NCBI RefSeq assembly: GCF_006385705.1
Contig: NZ_VFRQ01000001.1
Location: 372,001 to 436,000, forward strand
DNA: 64,000 nt
Direction of reading: 5' to 3'
DNA from: Pontibacter mangrovi
GTDB taxonomy: Bacteria > Bacteroidota > Bacteroidia > Cytophagales > Hymenobacteraceae
The translations under genes were made by a program, and so were the position numbers. Shown here piece by piece: positions 18,120-27,992 of the stretch. The notes under the pieces are model-generated. The model worked only from the letters and a program-made list of their open reading frames with translations, ran no database searches and was not told where the DNA came from. Each line of letters begins with the position of its first letter. Within the stretch, counting starts at the first letter, position 1.

Positions 18120-19238
18120 TCAAATGATGGTGCTAAGACCAATCTCGATATTGTTTTTGTGTGGCGCCACTTCTACTCCCTCCAGTATAGTATAGGCAAT
18201 AAAACTGCCTACCTGCTCGGTGGTGTATGGCGACTTCTTGTTCAGTTCCTGCGTCAGGATGTTGCTGTTGATGGCTTTCTGCACCACCTCGCGCACGCAT
18301 TTGGCTTCCTCGGCTAGGTTAAGGTAGTCCAGCAGCATGGCTGCCGAAAGTATGGCTGCCATCGGGTTGGCAATGCCCTTGCCTTTGGCCTGCGGAAAGG
18401 AACCGTGTATGGGCTCGAACAGCGCCACGCCATCGCCTATAGAGGCGGAGGGCAGCAACCCGATAGAGCCACCTATCACAGAGGCCTCGTCCGAAAGAAT
18501 GTCCCCGAACATATTTTCTGTCAGGATCACGTCAAACTGCCGCGGATTCAGGATCAGTTGCATGGCAGCATTGTCCACGAATAAGTAAGCGACCTCTACT
18601 TTCGGGTACTGCTTCGCAATCTCCTGCACCACCTCGCGCCACAGCCTGGAGGTTTCCAGCACATTGGCTTTGTCTACAAGCGTGAGAATGCCATGCCGTG
18701 AGGCCGCTGCCTTGAAGGCAAGGTGCGCCACGCGTGCAACTTCCTCGCGGCTGTAGGTACAGGTATCAAAAGCCGTGTCTGCGGTTCGGCCCTTCTCGCC
18801 AAAGTATGTCCCGCCGGTCAGCTCCCGGAAAATGAGAATGTCTGTGCCGGCTATTCGCTCTGGTTTTAGCGGCGAGTGCTCCAACAGTTTTTCGTAGGCA
18901 ACCACAGGCCGCAGGTTGGCATACAGGCCCAGCGCTTTGCGGAGCCCAAGCAGCCCCTGCTCCGGCCTTACCTTGGCGTGCGGGTTTTGGTCATACTTTG
19001 GATCCCCGATGGCCCCTAATAGCACGGCATCCGCCTCCTGGCAAGCCTCCAGCGTTTCGGGCGGCAACGGCGAGCCGGTTTCATCGATGGCACAGGCGCC
19101 CATTAGCGCATAGCTGAACCTGAAGGTATGGTTATACTTCTCGGCTACGGCCTTCAGCACTTTCACTGCCTCATTGCATACTTCCGGTCCGATTCCATCG
19201 CCCGGAAGCACAGCGATCTTCTTTTCTAATACACCCAT
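18120..19238 (-). CDS. leuB: 3-isopropylmalate dehydrogenase
   Basis: Third step of leucine synthesis: NAD-dependent oxidation and decarboxylation of 3-isopropylmalate. The 372-residue protein has the beta-decarboxylating dehydrogenase pattern: [10 protein letters not shown] near the N terminus, [11 protein letters not shown], substrate-binding [23 protein letters not shown], the [15 protein letters not shown] helix and the metal-binding [26 protein letters not shown] and EPIHGSFP mark the cofactor end. Its start overlaps the leuD stop by 13 bases, so translation is coupled. It is the last gene of the leuA-leuC-leuD-leuB unit. Confidence 0.97.
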   Translation of the reverse strand: MGVLEKKIAVLPGDGIGPEVCNEAVKVLKAVAEKYNHTFRFSYALMGACAIDETGSPLPPETLEACQEADAVLLGAIGDPKYDQNPHAKVRPEQGLLGLRKALGLYANLRPVVAYEKLLEHSPLKPERIAGTDILIFRELTGGTYFGEKGRTADTAFDTCTYSREEVARVAHLAFKAAASRHGILTLVDKANVLETSRLWREVVQEIAKQYPKVEVAYLFVDNAAMQLILNPRQFDVILTENMFGDILSDEASVIGGSIGLLPSASIGDGVALFEPIHGSFPQAKGKGIANPMAAILSAAMLLDYLNLAEEAKCVREVVQKAINSNILTQELNKKSPYTTEQVGSFIAYTILEGVEVAPHKNNIEIGLSTII

Positions 19239-19822
19239 GGTCTCCTCGCTTCGTATTCTTCAATAGCTTCTTTCTGACTCACCAGAAAATCAATATCGTC
19301 ATACCCGTTTAACAGGCACTCTTTCTTATAAGCATCAATCTCAAACGGAACCGTTAGCTCCAGTGCTGGCACCTGCAGTTCCTGTCGTTCCAGGTTAACA
19401 ATCAGCTTTGTTTCAGGGTCTTGTTGCACCTGCGCCAGAAGCTGCTGCAGCACTTTATCAGATACCTGCAGCGGCAAAAGGCCATTGTTCAGGGCATTGC
19501 CTTTAAAGATATCGGCAAAATAGCTGCTGATCACGGCCCTGAAGCCGGCATCATACAGGGCCCAGGCGGCGTGCTCGCGGCTGGAGCCACAGCCAAAGTT
19601 CTTACCGGCAACCAGTACCTGCCCGCCGTAACGACTATTGTTCAGCGGGAAATCGGCTTTGGGACTGCCATTGCTGTTATAGCGCCAGTCACGAAAGAGG
19701 TTCTCACCAAATCCCTCGCGCGTGGTGGCTTTTAGGAAGCGGGCAGGTATTATCTGGTCGGTATCGATGTTCTCCACGGGCAGCGGCACCGCCCGGGATT
19801 CAAGTACATTAAACTTATCCAT
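19226..19822 (-). CDS. leuD: 3-isopropylmalate dehydratase, small subunit
   Basis: Small (swivel-domain) subunit of isopropylmalate isomerase, which converts 2- to 3-isopropylmalate with the LeuC iron-sulfur subunit. At 198 residues it matches the family. [16 protein letters not shown] opens the domain, and [19 protein letters not shown] holds the Ser-Arg pair that contacts the substrate. [21 protein letters not shown] is also characteristic. It overlaps leuC by one base and leuB by 13 bases, indicating translational coupling in the operon. Confidence 0.97.
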   Translation of the reverse strand: MDKFNVLESRAVPLPVENIDTDQIIPARFLKATTREGFGENLFRDWRYNSNGSPKADFPLNNSRYGGQVLVAGKNFGCGSSREHAAWALYDAGFRAVISSYFADIFKGNALNNGLLPLQVSDKVLQQLLAQVQQDPETKLIVNLERQELQVPALELTVPFEIDAYKKECLLNGYDDIDFLVSQKEAIEEYEARRPWVY

Positions 19823-21216
19823 CAGTTTACATAGTCCATGATGTTCACAATCTTACCCTCTACGGCCGTAATGGCCGCTACCAACGGACTGGCCAGCAGC
19901 GTTCTGGCCCCTGGCCCCTGCCGCCCCTCAAAATTGCGGTTCGAGGTAGACACGCAGTATGCGCCCGCCGGAATCTTGTCTTCGTTCATAGCCAGGCAGG
20001 CACTACAGCCCGGCTCCCGCAGCTCAAACCCTGCTTCAGCAAGTATAGCGTCTAGCCCTTCCGCCTTTGCCTGCTGCTCTACCAATTTAGAGCCCGGCAC
20101 AATAATAGCCTCCACATGGCTGGCTTTGCGCTTGCCTTTCACATACTCGGCCACCACCCGTAAATCCTCTATGCGGGAATTGGTGCAGCTGCCGATAAAC
20201 ACGTGCGTAATCTCGCGGCCCAACAACGACTCACCGGGGGCAAAGCCCATATAGCCCAAAGACTTCAGCATGCCCTGCTCATCCACCTCGGCGGTAGATA
20301 AAGGGATGGCCTCCCCCACGCTCATGCCCATGGCAGGGTTGGTGCCATAGGTAATCATGGGCGAAATATCTTCTGCCTGAAAAGTATACTCTACATCAAA
20401 AGTGGCGTCCTTATCAGAATAAAGCGTGCTCCAGTAGGCCACTGCCTTCTCCCACTGCTCACCCTGCGGCGCAAACTTGCGACCTTTTAAATAGGCAATG
20501 GTCGTATGGTCTGGTGCTACCAGGCCGCCGCGGGCTCCCATCTCAATGCTCATGTTGCACACGGTCATGCGCCCTTCCATGCTTAGCTCCTGCACCGCCT
20601 GGCCGGCATACTCCACAAAATAGCCGGTGGCGCCGCCTGTGCCTAGCTGCGAAATAATGTACAGGATCATGTCTTTGGCTGACACGCCTTTGCGCAAACT
20701 GCCCGATACGTTGATGCGCATGCGCTTTGGCCGGCTCAGCAAAAGGCACTGCGACGCCATCACCTGCGCCACCTGGCTGGTGCCAATTCCAAAGGCAATG
20801 GCCCCGAAGGCGCCGTGCGTGGAAGTATGGCTATCGCCGCAAACAATGCTCATGCCTGGTTGCGTCAGTCCGAGTTCCGGGCCGATCACGTGTACAATGC
20901 CCTGGTGCTCGTGGCCCAGCCCGTACAGCTCCACGCCATACTTGGCGCAGTTCTCCGTCAGCTTGTCAACCTGAGAGCGCGACAACGGCTCCTCGATGGG
21001 CAGGTGCTGGTTGCGCGTGGGCACGTTATGGTCGGCGGTGGCGACGATCTGCTTGCGCCGGTAAAGCCCCAGGTTCCGTTTTGCCAGCTCATCAAAGGCC
21101 TGCGGGCTAGTTACCTCATGTATCAGGTGGCGGTCAATGTAAAACACATCCTGCCCGCCCGGCAGCGACCGCACCACATGGGCATCCCATATTTTATCTA
21201 TCAGTGTTTTTGCCAT
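19822..21216 (-). CDS. leuC: 3-isopropylmalate dehydratase, large subunit
   Basis: Large, iron-sulfur-containing subunit of isopropylmalate isomerase (aconitase superfamily). At 464 residues it shows [36 protein letters not shown], and the cluster-binding cysteines in [10 protein letters not shown] and [30 protein letters not shown] and LASP close the protein. The stop overlaps leuD by one base. Upstream, leuA ends one base before its ATG. The 4Fe-4S cluster makes the enzyme oxygen-sensitive by analogy with the family. Confidence 0.98.
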   Translation of the reverse strand: MAKTLIDKIWDAHVVRSLPGGQDVFYIDRHLIHEVTSPQAFDELAKRNLGLYRRKQIVATADHNVPTRNQHLPIEEPLSRSQVDKLTENCAKYGVELYGLGHEHQGIVHVIGPELGLTQPGMSIVCGDSHTSTHGAFGAIAFGIGTSQVAQVMASQCLLLSRPKRMRINVSGSLRKGVSAKDMILYIISQLGTGGATGYFVEYAGQAVQELSMEGRMTVCNMSIEMGARGGLVAPDHTTIAYLKGRKFAPQGEQWEKAVAYWSTLYSDKDATFDVEYTFQAEDISPMITYGTNPAMGMSVGEAIPLSTAEVDEQGMLKSLGYMGFAPGESLLGREITHVFIGSCTNSRIEDLRVVAEYVKGKRKASHVEAIIVPGSKLVEQQAKAEGLDAILAEAGFELREPGCSACLAMNEDKIPAGAYCVSTSNRNFEGRQGPGARTLLASPLVAAITAVEGKIVNIMDYVN

Positions 21217-21217
21217 G

Positions 21218-22384
21218 CTAGCTTGCCATTACAAGTTTCTTCTCCTCTACCAACTGGTGCAGGTCATGGTCCAGCACCTCTTTCTTTACATCTGCCACAG
21301 CCAAAAAGGAAGTATAAGCGATGTCCAGCATCTCTTTCTCTAAAGTATAACCCAGCTTCTGCAGCCTGTAAGCCAGCGCAGCGCGGCCAGACCGGGCCGT
21401 GAGTACAATGGACGAGCTGTCAACCCCTACTTCTTTCGGGTCGATGATCTCGTAGGTGCTGCGGTTCTTGATGACGCCGTCCTGGTGAATACCACTGGAG
21501 TGGGAGAAAGCATTGGCACCGACAATAGCTTTGTTAGGTTGCACTGGCATGCGCATCATGTGTGATACCAGCGTGGATGTTTCGGTGAGAAGTCTGCTAT
21601 TGACGGAGGTATACAGGTCGAGGTACGGGTGCTGACGCATGATCATGACCACTTCCTCCAGGGCTGTATTGCCGGCTCGCTCCCCTACTCCGTTTATGGT
21701 ACACTCTATCTGGCGGGCACCGTTTATGGCACCTGCTATAGAGTTGGCCGTGGCCAGGCCCAGGTCGTTGTGGCAGTGTGTGGACAGGCATACATTCTCG
21801 ATGCCCTCCACGTGTTCGTATAGATATTTTATTTTTGCGCCATACTCCTGCGGCAGGCAGTATCCCGTGGTGTCCGGAATGTTGAGCACGGTGGCCCCTG
21901 CCTTTACAGCCGCTGAGCATATTCTGGCTAAGAATTCATTGTCTGTGCGGCCGGCGTCTTCGGCGTAAAACTCCACGTCTTCTACAAAAGACTTTGCCAG
22001 TTTTACGGCTTGCACCGCCCGCTCCAAAACCTGCTCCTGCGTCAGGCGAAGTTTATACTTTACATGAGATTCCGATGTGCCGATGCCGGTGTGCAGGCGT
22101 GGGTAACGGGCTTCCTTCAAAGCCTCAGCAGCTACTCTAATATCCTCCTCTACTGCTCGCGACAGTCCGCACACGGTCGCCTGCTTTGTCTGGCGGGCAA
22201 TGGCGCGCACGGCATCAAAGTCGCCTGGGCTCGACACCGGAAAACCAGCTTCGATCACGTCCACCCCCAGTTCTTCCAGCTGACGCGCAATAACAAGTTT
22301 CTCCTCTTTGTTTAACTTACAACCAGGCACCTGCTCGCCGTCGCGAAGGGTGGTATCGAATATTTGAATTTTCTGTGCCGACAT
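21218..22384 (-). CDS. leuA: 2-isopropylmalate synthase, short form without the regulatory domain
   Basis: Condenses acetyl-CoA with 2-ketoisovalerate, the first step of leucine synthesis. The TIM-barrel domain is complete: [13 protein letters not shown] with the metal and catalytic residues, [27 protein letters not shown] with the metal-binding HxH, and [15 protein letters not shown] short helical linker follows ([18 protein letters not shown]). At 388 residues the protein stops before the LeuA dimerisation domain that carries leucine feedback inhibition in the long forms of about 520 residues. It heads leuA-leuC-leuD-leuB. Homocitrate or citramalate synthase are related alternatives, but the operon favours LeuA. 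Confidence 0.93.
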   Translation of the reverse strand: MSAQKIQIFDTTLRDGEQVPGCKLNKEEKLVIARQLEELGVDVIEAGFPVSSPGDFDAVRAIARQTKQATVCGLSRAVEEDIRVAAEALKEARYPRLHTGIGTSESHVKYKLRLTQEQVLERAVQAVKLAKSFVEDVEFYAEDAGRTDNEFLARICSAAVKAGATVLNIPDTTGYCLPQEYGAKIKYLYEHVEGIENVCLSTHCHNDLGLATANSIAGAINGARQIECTINGVGERAGNTALEEVVMIMRQHPYLDLYTSVNSRLLTETSTLVSHMMRMPVQPNKAIVGANAFSHSSGIHQDGVIKNRSTYEIIDPKEVGVDSSSIVLTARSGRAALAYRLQKLGYTLEKEMLDIAYTSFLAVADVKKEVLDHDLHQLVEEKKLVMAS

Positions 22385-22549
22385 CTCTTTTTTAATTTTT
22401 CGGACTACATTTACATCTGAAGCTGATTCTAAATACAGGCTTTTAAACCGAGGCTAAAAACAAATTTTAAACGCTTCTACTATTTCAAAAAGACCGTTTT
22501 TTTAAATTAAGTTATTAGTAGTCACCATTTTACAACTGCACCGTTTACA

Positions 22550-24094
22550 ATGTCTAACGTTTCGACAGATGCTGTTTTTCAGTTAATTAAATCGCTGGCA
22601 CGCTCCGAGAAGCGCCATTTCCGGCTGTTTGCCACGCGGCAGGGCTCCAGCAGCGATATAAAATTTCTGCAGCTATTTGATGCGCTGGATGGTATGGCGC
22701 AGTATAGTGAGGAGCAGGTGCTGCGGCAGGTGCCGAGTATAAAGAAAGCGCAGCTTGCCAACCAGAAAGCTAACCTGTATAAGCAGCTGCTGGCTAGCCT
22801 GCGGCTGTATCACGCCACCCATAACCCCGACATCCAACTGCATGAGCAGCTGGACTACGCGCGCGTGCTCTATAATAAAGGGCTGTATCAGCAAAGCCTG
22901 AAGATGCTGGAGAAGGTGAAGGTGGCGGCGCAACAGGCATCTCACACGCACATTGCCCTGTCGGCCCTTACATTTGAGAAACAAATTGAGCAGCAGTATA
23001 TCACCCGCAGCCTGGAGGGCCGCGCGGAGGCGCTTACCGAAGAAGCAGACAGCCTGCTGGGGCATTTAGGCCGCATACACCATAACTCCAGCTTGGCGCT
23101 GCGCTTGTATGGCCTGTACATAAAACTGGGGCATGCCCGAAACCAAGAAGAGCTAGATAAGTTGACTGAGTTTTTCAACGCCAACGTGCCGCAGCTCGAC
23201 CCCAAACAGGCGACATTCTCCGAAAAGCTCTCCTTTTACCAGTCGCAGGTATGGTATAATTATATTCTGCAGGACTTTAAGGCATGCTACCGATACGCGC
23301 AAAAGTGGGTCGATTTGTTTGAGGAGGAGCCTCAGATGAAGCTGCAGCAGACCACCAATTACATCAAAGGGCTACACAACCTGCTGCTGGCTTTGTACAA
23401 CATGCTGTATTACAGTAAATTTAAAGAGGCCCTGCAAAAGCTGGAAGACTTTGCGGCAGACAGCAACCGGCGCAGCAGCCCCAACATCGAAACGCTGCTG
23501 TTCCTCTACATCTACACCAACCGCATTAATGCCTATTTTATGGAGGGCAAATTTTCGGAAGGGCTGAAGATTGTGCCGGAGATCAGGCGAAACCTGAACG
23601 TTTTTCAGCAGCAGCTGGACCCGCACCGGCAGCTGGTTTTCTACTACAAAATCGGCTGTTTATACTTTGGCAGCGGCGATTATAACAGTACCATACTTTA
23701 CCTGGAGAAGGTCATCCATTACAAAGACGTGAGTTTGCGGGAGGATATCCAGTGCTTTGCCCGAATCCTGAACCTGATTGCGCACTACGAGGCTGGGAAA
23801 GACGAACTGCTGGAGTACCAGATAAAATCGGTGTATCACTTTTTGGGCAAGATGAACGACCGCCAGCCCATGCAGGTGGCCATTTGCGACTTTCTGCGCC
23901 GCCTGCCGGACATCAGGCCCCTAGAGTTGAAATCAGCCTTTGCCGACTTAAAAGACAAATTGCTGCAGATCTCGGATAATCCGCTTTACAGGCGCCCCTT
24001 CCTGTACCTGGACATCATTTCCTGGCTCGACAGTAAAATCCGAAACCTATCGGTGCAGCAGGTAATGCAGGAAAAGTTTAAGCATATGCGGTAG
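22550..24094 (+). CDS. TPR-like helical-repeat protein of unknown function
   Basis: A 514-residue cytoplasmic protein made almost entirely of paired helices. Stretches such as QLDYARVLYNKGLYQQSLKML, split here as YARVLYNKGLYQQSL, and KIGCLYFGSGDYNSTILYLEK have tetratricopeptide spacing. The N terminus (FQLIKSLARSEKRHFRLFATRQ) looks like a small conserved head. Similar proteins appear as hypotheticals in Cytophagales; I know no function. No signal peptide, membrane segment or enzyme motif is present. It faces leuA divergently across 165 bases and ends at an inverted repeat shared with ung. Confidence 0.7.
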   Translation: MSNVSTDAVFQLIKSLARSEKRHFRLFATRQGSSSDIKFLQLFDALDGMAQYSEEQVLRQVPSIKKAQLANQKANLYKQLLASLRLYHATHNPDIQLHEQLDYARVLYNKGLYQQSLKMLEKVKVAAQQASHTHIALSALTFEKQIEQQYITRSLEGRAEALTEEADSLLGHLGRIHHNSSLALRLYGLYIKLGHARNQEELDKLTEFFNANVPQLDPKQATFSEKLSFYQSQVWYNYILQDFKACYRYAQKWVDLFEEEPQMKLQQTTNYIKGLHNLLLALYNMLYYSKFKEALQKLEDFAADSNRRSSPNIETLLFLYIYTNRINAYFMEGKFSEGLKIVPEIRRNLNVFQQQLDPHRQLVFYYKIGCLYFGSGDYNSTILYLEKVIHYKDVSLREDIQCFARILNLIAHYEAGKDELLEYQIKSVYHFLGKMNDRQPMQVAICDFLRRLPDIRPLELKSAFADLKDKLLQISDNPLYRRPFLYLDIISWLDSKIRNLSVQQVMQEKFKHMR

Positions 24095-24128
24095 CGAGGC
24101 TTTTTCAGGCACAGGTATTCAAAGTGCC

Positions 24129-24173
24129 TTCCCAGTACCCTTGCCAGCATGCACAAGGCGAGGGTACTGGGCA
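24129..24173. terminator. Inverted repeat between convergent genes, no U-tract
   Basis: CCCAGTACCCT (24131-24141) and AGGGTACTGGG (24161-24171) pair perfectly, with an inner CTTG/CAAG pair. No T-run follows on either strand, so termination by this hairpin alone is uncertain. Confidence 0.5.
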
Positions 24174-24206
24174 CGTATAAAGTTGGAGCTATACCTAAAA
24201 AGAAAT

Positions 24207-24869
24207 CTACCAGTCGATAGGCTTCTTGCCGTGCTCCTCCAGGTACTTGTTAGCTTTGCTAAAGTGGCGGCTCCCGAAAAAGCCACGGTCGGCAGCAAAC
24301 GGAGAGGGGTGCGCCGCCCGCAGTACCAGGTGCTTCCGCTCATCTATAAAAGCGCCTTTTTTCTGCGCATAAGCGCCCCACAGCATAAACACGACGTTTT
24401 CTTTCAGAGCATTCACCTTCTGCACCACGGCATCGGTAAACTCCTCCCACCCTTTCCGCTGGTGCGAGCCTGCGTTTCCGGCCCTCACTGTGAGGGTGGC
24501 GTTTAGCAGCAGAACCCCCTGTTTTGCCCACCGCTCCAGGTTTCCGTTTGGCGGCAGGTCTTTGCCCAAGTCGCTTTTTATTTCCTTGAATATATTGAGG
24601 AGCGAAGGCGGCGTGCGCACCTGGTCGTTCACGGAAAATGCCAGCCCGTTGGCCTGGTTTGGCCCGTGGTAAGGATCCTGGCCCAAAATAACGACTTCCA
24701 CTTTATCAAAAGGGCACAGTTCAAACGCATTAAAGATCTGGTTACCTGCCGGATAAACTTTTTGGGAGGCGTATTCGTCTTTTACAAATGAAACCAGCTC
24801 TTTAAAGTATGGCTTTTCGAATTCATCTTGTAAGATATTTTGCCAGCTTTCTTCTATCTTTACATGCAT
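24207..24869 (-). CDS. ung: Uracil-DNA glycosylase
   Basis: Removes uracil from DNA to start base-excision repair. The 220-residue length fits family 1. The catalytic water-activating loop is ILGQDPYHGPNQANGLAFS, with the Asp of QDPYHG. LLNATLTVRAGNAGSH holds the uracil-binding Asn and the Ser-rich end. HPSPFAADRGFFGSRHFSKAN gives the catalytic His and minor-groove intercalation loop. It converges with the TPR-like gene and is divergent from apaG. Confidence 0.97.
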   Translation of the reverse strand: MHVKIEESWQNILQDEFEKPYFKELVSFVKDEYASQKVYPAGNQIFNAFELCPFDKVEVVILGQDPYHGPNQANGLAFSVNDQVRTPPSLLNIFKEIKSDLGKDLPPNGNLERWAKQGVLLLNATLTVRAGNAGSHQRKGWEEFTDAVVQKVNALKENVVFMLWGAYAQKKGAFIDERKHLVLRAAHPSPFAADRGFFGSRHFSKANKYLEEHGKKPIDW

Positions 24870-24968
24870 GGGTTGACGGGCTTGTTGGGTTTAGGAATTA
24901 GGGACCAAGGTTCGCTGCCGCAGCTTAGCCCCCACAATGGTTTCTAAGTATACAAAAAACTCTGGAAC

Positions 24969-25355
24969 ATGGATACAAAAACAACGGAAGGTGTAAAAAT
25001 TACGGTTACCACCAACTACTTGCCGGACTACTCGAGCCCGGTACAGCAGCACTTTGTTTTTGCCTACAGGATAAAGATAGAGAACAATAGTGAGTTTACC
25101 GTAAAGCTGCTGCGGCGGCACTGGTACATACATGATGCCACCGGCCAGATGCGCGAGGTGGAAGGAGAAGGCGTGGTAGGCCAGCAGCCTACCCTGGAGC
25201 CCGGCGAGATGCACGAGTATGTGTCTGGCTGCAACCTGAAGACGGGCATAGGCAAAATGCGCGGCACTTACCTGATGGAGCGCCTGGTAGATGGCCGAAA
25301 GTTTGACGTAACCATACCGGAATTCACGCTGGTGGTCCCTTACAAGCTCAATTAA
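24969..25355 (+). CDS. apaG: ApaG domain protein
   Basis: The 128-residue protein is a single ApaG (DUF525) fibronectin-like beta-sandwich: VTTNYLPDYSSP, FAYRIKIENNSEFTVKLLRRHW, GEGVVGQQPTLEPGEMHEYVSGC and a closing MRGTYLMER with the RKFDVTIPEF strand. In enterobacteria ApaG is linked to cobalt and magnesium resistance and Ap4A metabolism, but the molecular role is unclear. It starts 100 bases from ung on the opposite strand and precedes a methyltransferase gene by 85 bases. Confidence 0.92.
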   Translation: MDTKTTEGVKITVTTNYLPDYSSPVQQHFVFAYRIKIENNSEFTVKLLRRHWYIHDATGQMREVEGEGVVGQQPTLEPGEMHEYVSGCNLKTGIGKMRGTYLMERLVDGRKFDVTIPEFTLVVPYKLN

Positions 25356-25439
25356 GCGCCGGCGCTATCAATATTATACGTTGCAAAAGCACTGCGCCAC
25401 TAACTTTATACTTTACGCCCTGCCCCCAAACCTGCTCTT

Positions 25440-26225
25440 GTGCCTGACCTAAGATTAGCTGCTGACTACCTGCTGTACCGCGTACGCGCGCTTAAGCTGC
25501 ACGGCGTACATTCCCCTTTCGTTTTTGATCTGTACCACAACGTGCTGCACCACACGGGCCACTTTCAGGCTTACGACAACGTGGAGGCACTGCGCCAGGA
25601 GCTGCTGCACGACGACCGTCAGTTGCAGGTGACGGATTTCGGCGCCGGCTCCAGAAGTATTAACAGGAATACGAGGAAAGTAAAAGACATCGCCCGCACC
25701 TCTGCCAAGCCCGCTAAGTATGCACAATTGCTGTTTCGGCTGGTGAACCGCTTCCAGCCGGAGACAATCCTGGAGCTTGGCACATCGTTGGGCATGACAA
25801 CCTCTTACTTGGCAGAAGCCCGGAAAGAAGCTCAAATTTATACTTTTGAGGGATGCCCTAGTATTGGCCAAGTAGCCAAGGAAGGCTTTAAAAAGAACGG
25901 CTACAGCAACATACAGCTTATAGAAGGAAACCTGGACGAGACGCTTGTGCCGCAGTTGGAGCAGCTAGAGAAGCTGGATTTTGCATTTCTGGACGGCAAC
26001 CACCGCTACGAGCCCACACTGCGCTACTTTGAAAGCTGCTTGGCAAAAAGCCACGAAAACACTGTACTGGTGCTGGATGATATTTACTGGTCTGCGGAAA
26101 TGAAGCGGGCCTGGCAAGAAATAAAGCACCATCCGCAGGTGCGGCAAACTATAGATTTGTTCTTTATCGGGCTGGTGTTTTTCCGGCCGCAGCAGCCTGA
26201 GGAGCACTTTACACTGAATTTTTAA
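25440..26225 (+). CDS. Class I SAM-dependent methyltransferase
   Basis: The 261-residue protein starts at GTG 25440. An N-terminal extension with ALKLHGVHSPFVFDLYHNVL precedes a Rossmann methyltransferase: motif I ETILELGTSLGMTTSYLA, acidic motif II IYTFEGCP, the FAFLDGNHRYEP strand with the Asp typical of O-methyltransferase-like Methyltransf_24 proteins, and VLVLDDIYWSAEM. The HGVHSPFVF signature is common in Bacteroidota homologues of unknown substrate. It probably follows apaG in the same transcript. A perfect 20-base inverted repeat comes just after its stop. Confidence 0.85.
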   Translation: MPDLRLAADYLLYRVRALKLHGVHSPFVFDLYHNVLHHTGHFQAYDNVEALRQELLHDDRQLQVTDFGAGSRSINRNTRKVKDIARTSAKPAKYAQLLFRLVNRFQPETILELGTSLGMTTSYLAEARKEAQIYTFEGCPSIGQVAKEGFKKNGYSNIQLIEGNLDETLVPQLEQLEKLDFAFLDGNHRYEPTLRYFESCLAKSHENTVLVLDDIYWSAEMKRAWQEIKHHPQVRQTIDLFFIGLVFFRPQQPEEHFTLNF

Positions 26226-26228
26226 AGT

Positions 26229-26285
26229 AGCACGTATCAGGTAGCATGATCTTATGGACTTGAACCATGCTACCTGATACGTGCT
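26229..26285. terminator. Perfect 20-base inverted repeat between convergent genes
   Basis: The arms at 26229-26248 and 26266-26285 are exact reverse complements (AGCACGTATC at the outer end, GTAGCATG at the inner end) with a 17-base loop. It is placed where a two-way terminator is expected, but no U-tract follows on the plus strand. Confidence 0.55.
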
Positions 26286-26290
26286 TCCCC

Positions 26291-27100
26291 CTATCGAACC
26301 GCCTCTCTAATTCGGATTAGTTTCTGCATCAGCCCTTCCAGTTGGTCCAGCGGCAGCATGTTGGCTCCGTCTGATTTGGCTATACTTGGCTGCGGGTGCG
26401 TTTCGATGAAAAGGCCATCTGCCCCTACGGCAATGGCCGCTTTGGCAATCGTTTCGATCAAGGCTGGCTTACCGCCCGTAACGCCTGAGCTTTGGTTTGG
26501 CTGCTGCAAAGAGTGCGTGATATCCATCACCACTGGTGCGCCAGTAGCCTGCATGGCAGGAATGTTCCGATAGTCCACCACCAAGTCGGAATAGCCAAAG
26601 CTGTTGCCGCGGTCCGTCAGAATCACTTTCTCATTGCCCGACTCCCGCACTTTATCCACGGCAAAGCGCATAGCATCGCCAGACAGGAACTGCCCTTTTT
26701 TAATGTTGACTACTTTTCCTGTTTCGGCAGCCGCCACCAACAAATCGGTTTGGCGGCAGAGGAAAGCCGGAATCTGCAGCACGTCCACGTAGGCAGCAGC
26801 CATGGCAGCCTCGCCGCTTTCATGGATATCGGTTACAGTAGGCACGTCAAACTCCTGCCCCACTTTCTGCAGAATGCGCAGGGCTTTCTCATCCCCAATT
26901 CCCGTGAAAGAGTCAAGGCGCGAGCGGTTGGCTTTGCGATAAGACCCTTTAAAAATCCACGGGATCTGCAACTTATCTGTAATCGTTTTGATGCGCTCGG
27001 CAATTTCCATCGCCATGTCCTCGCCCTCTATAGCGCAGGGACCGGCCATTAAAAAGAAGTTGCCGCTATCGGTATACTTTAACTTTGGAATCTCAAACAT
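26291..27100 (-). CDS. kdsA: 3-deoxy-8-phosphooctulonate synthase
   Basis: Makes KDO-8-phosphate from arabinose-5-phosphate and PEP for the lipopolysaccharide core. The 269 residues match the family, with FKGSYRKANRSRLDSFTG for PEP and phosphate binding, DRGNSFGYSDLVVDYR and MDITHSLQQPN. Cys22 in MAGPCAIEGE takes the place that is Asn in the E. coli enzyme and Cys in the metal-dependent class typified by Aquifex, so this is probably the metal-dependent type. A TACCTTTG box (complement of 27137-27144) upstream resembles a -7 element. No other kds gene is in the window. Confidence 0.96.
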   Translation of the reverse strand: MFEIPKLKYTDSGNFFLMAGPCAIEGEDMAMEIAERIKTITDKLQIPWIFKGSYRKANRSRLDSFTGIGDEKALRILQKVGQEFDVPTVTDIHESGEAAMAAAYVDVLQIPAFLCRQTDLLVAAAETGKVVNIKKGQFLSGDAMRFAVDKVRESGNEKVILTDRGNSFGYSDLVVDYRNIPAMQATGAPVVMDITHSLQQPNQSSGVTGGKPALIETIAKAAIAVGADGLFIETHPQPSIAKSDGANMLPLDQLEGLMQKLIRIREAVR

Positions 27101-27243
27101 AGGTGTTCATACTTTAGTATCGCCTTCTCGGCACTGCAAAGGTAATAAGAGTTACAGGGTTAGAAAGACAAAATTTTGAATTTAGCTTACACAATTTGCG
27201 AACATAACTCCATCGTTGTGAAGCAAAATTTAACCTGCTTTTC

Positions 27244-27882
27244 TCATCGGCTGTTCCCTACAGGTACATACTTTGAAGGCTTCCAGTCCTTTTTATCCAA
27301 CGCTCTTAGTTCTATAAATAGCTCCTTGCCCTGCCGCGGCAGGATGGAATTATAGGCCGTTTCGAAATGCAGGAACTCAAAGAATGGCTCAAAGTATGAT
27401 TTATACTCTTGGCGGCTGCCCCCAAAGGGCGGGCCCGGCTTCGTAAAAGTCGTATCAAAAAGAAGCCCCGCAAGCCTGCCACCGGGTTGCAGGAGCTCTG
27501 CGCACTTACGGGCATAAGCAGCGCGGTGGCTTGGGTGCAGGGCACAGAAAAAAGTCTGCTCCACCATCAGGTCGAACTTTCCTTGCAGCGAAAAAAAGTT
27601 CTGGCGCAGCAGGTGACTTGCCGGGAACTCCGGAATCCGCTGCTTCAGGTTTTGAAGCGGGGCTGCCGCCACATCCGCCACGTATACTTCCGAGAAGCCT
27701 TTCCGGAACAGGTATTCGGCCTCATAAGCATTGCCTGCCCCCGGAATCAAAATAAGCTGCCTTTTGTTTTCCAGCTGATCAAAATATTCTTTCAGTGGCT
27801 CCGTTATCTGTCCAACATCCCATCCGGTTTGGTTCTGCTCATACCGCTGCTGCCAGTAGTCTGCATCAAAATCTTGGCTCAT
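27244..27882 (-). CDS. Thiopurine methyltransferase-like SAM methyltransferase
   Basis: The 212-residue protein begins DADYWQQRYEQNQTGWDVGQI, the opening of the TPMT-like family, followed by motif I LIPGAGNAYEAEYL, acidic VYVADVAAAPLQN and the VEQTFFCALHP strand typical of TPMT and related thiol or halide methyltransferases. PGGRLAGLLFDT and GPPFGGSRQEYKSYF complete the fold. The true substrate in this bacterium is unknown; thiol, thiocyanate or arsenic compounds are options known in the family. It is a single gene running away from the coiled-coil gene at 27993. Confidence 0.85.
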   Translation of the reverse strand: MSQDFDADYWQQRYEQNQTGWDVGQITEPLKEYFDQLENKRQLILIPGAGNAYEAEYLFRKGFSEVYVADVAAAPLQNLKQRIPEFPASHLLRQNFFSLQGKFDLMVEQTFFCALHPSHRAAYARKCAELLQPGGRLAGLLFDTTFTKPGPPFGGSRQEYKSYFEPFFEFLHFETAYNSILPRQGKELFIELRALDKKDWKPSKYVPVGNSR

Positions 27883-27992
27883 CTGTCTTCAATTATAAAA
27901 CCAATTGTATATATTTGACTTTTGCGCTCGAAAAGCACTTTAACGAAAGCTAACCATAACTACGGGTAATTAAAACATAAACGAGGTAATAT

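Noticed and set aside
22385..22549. Leader peptide or attenuator before leuA
   Set aside because: No short Leu-rich frame with alternative hairpins is visible on the minus strand.
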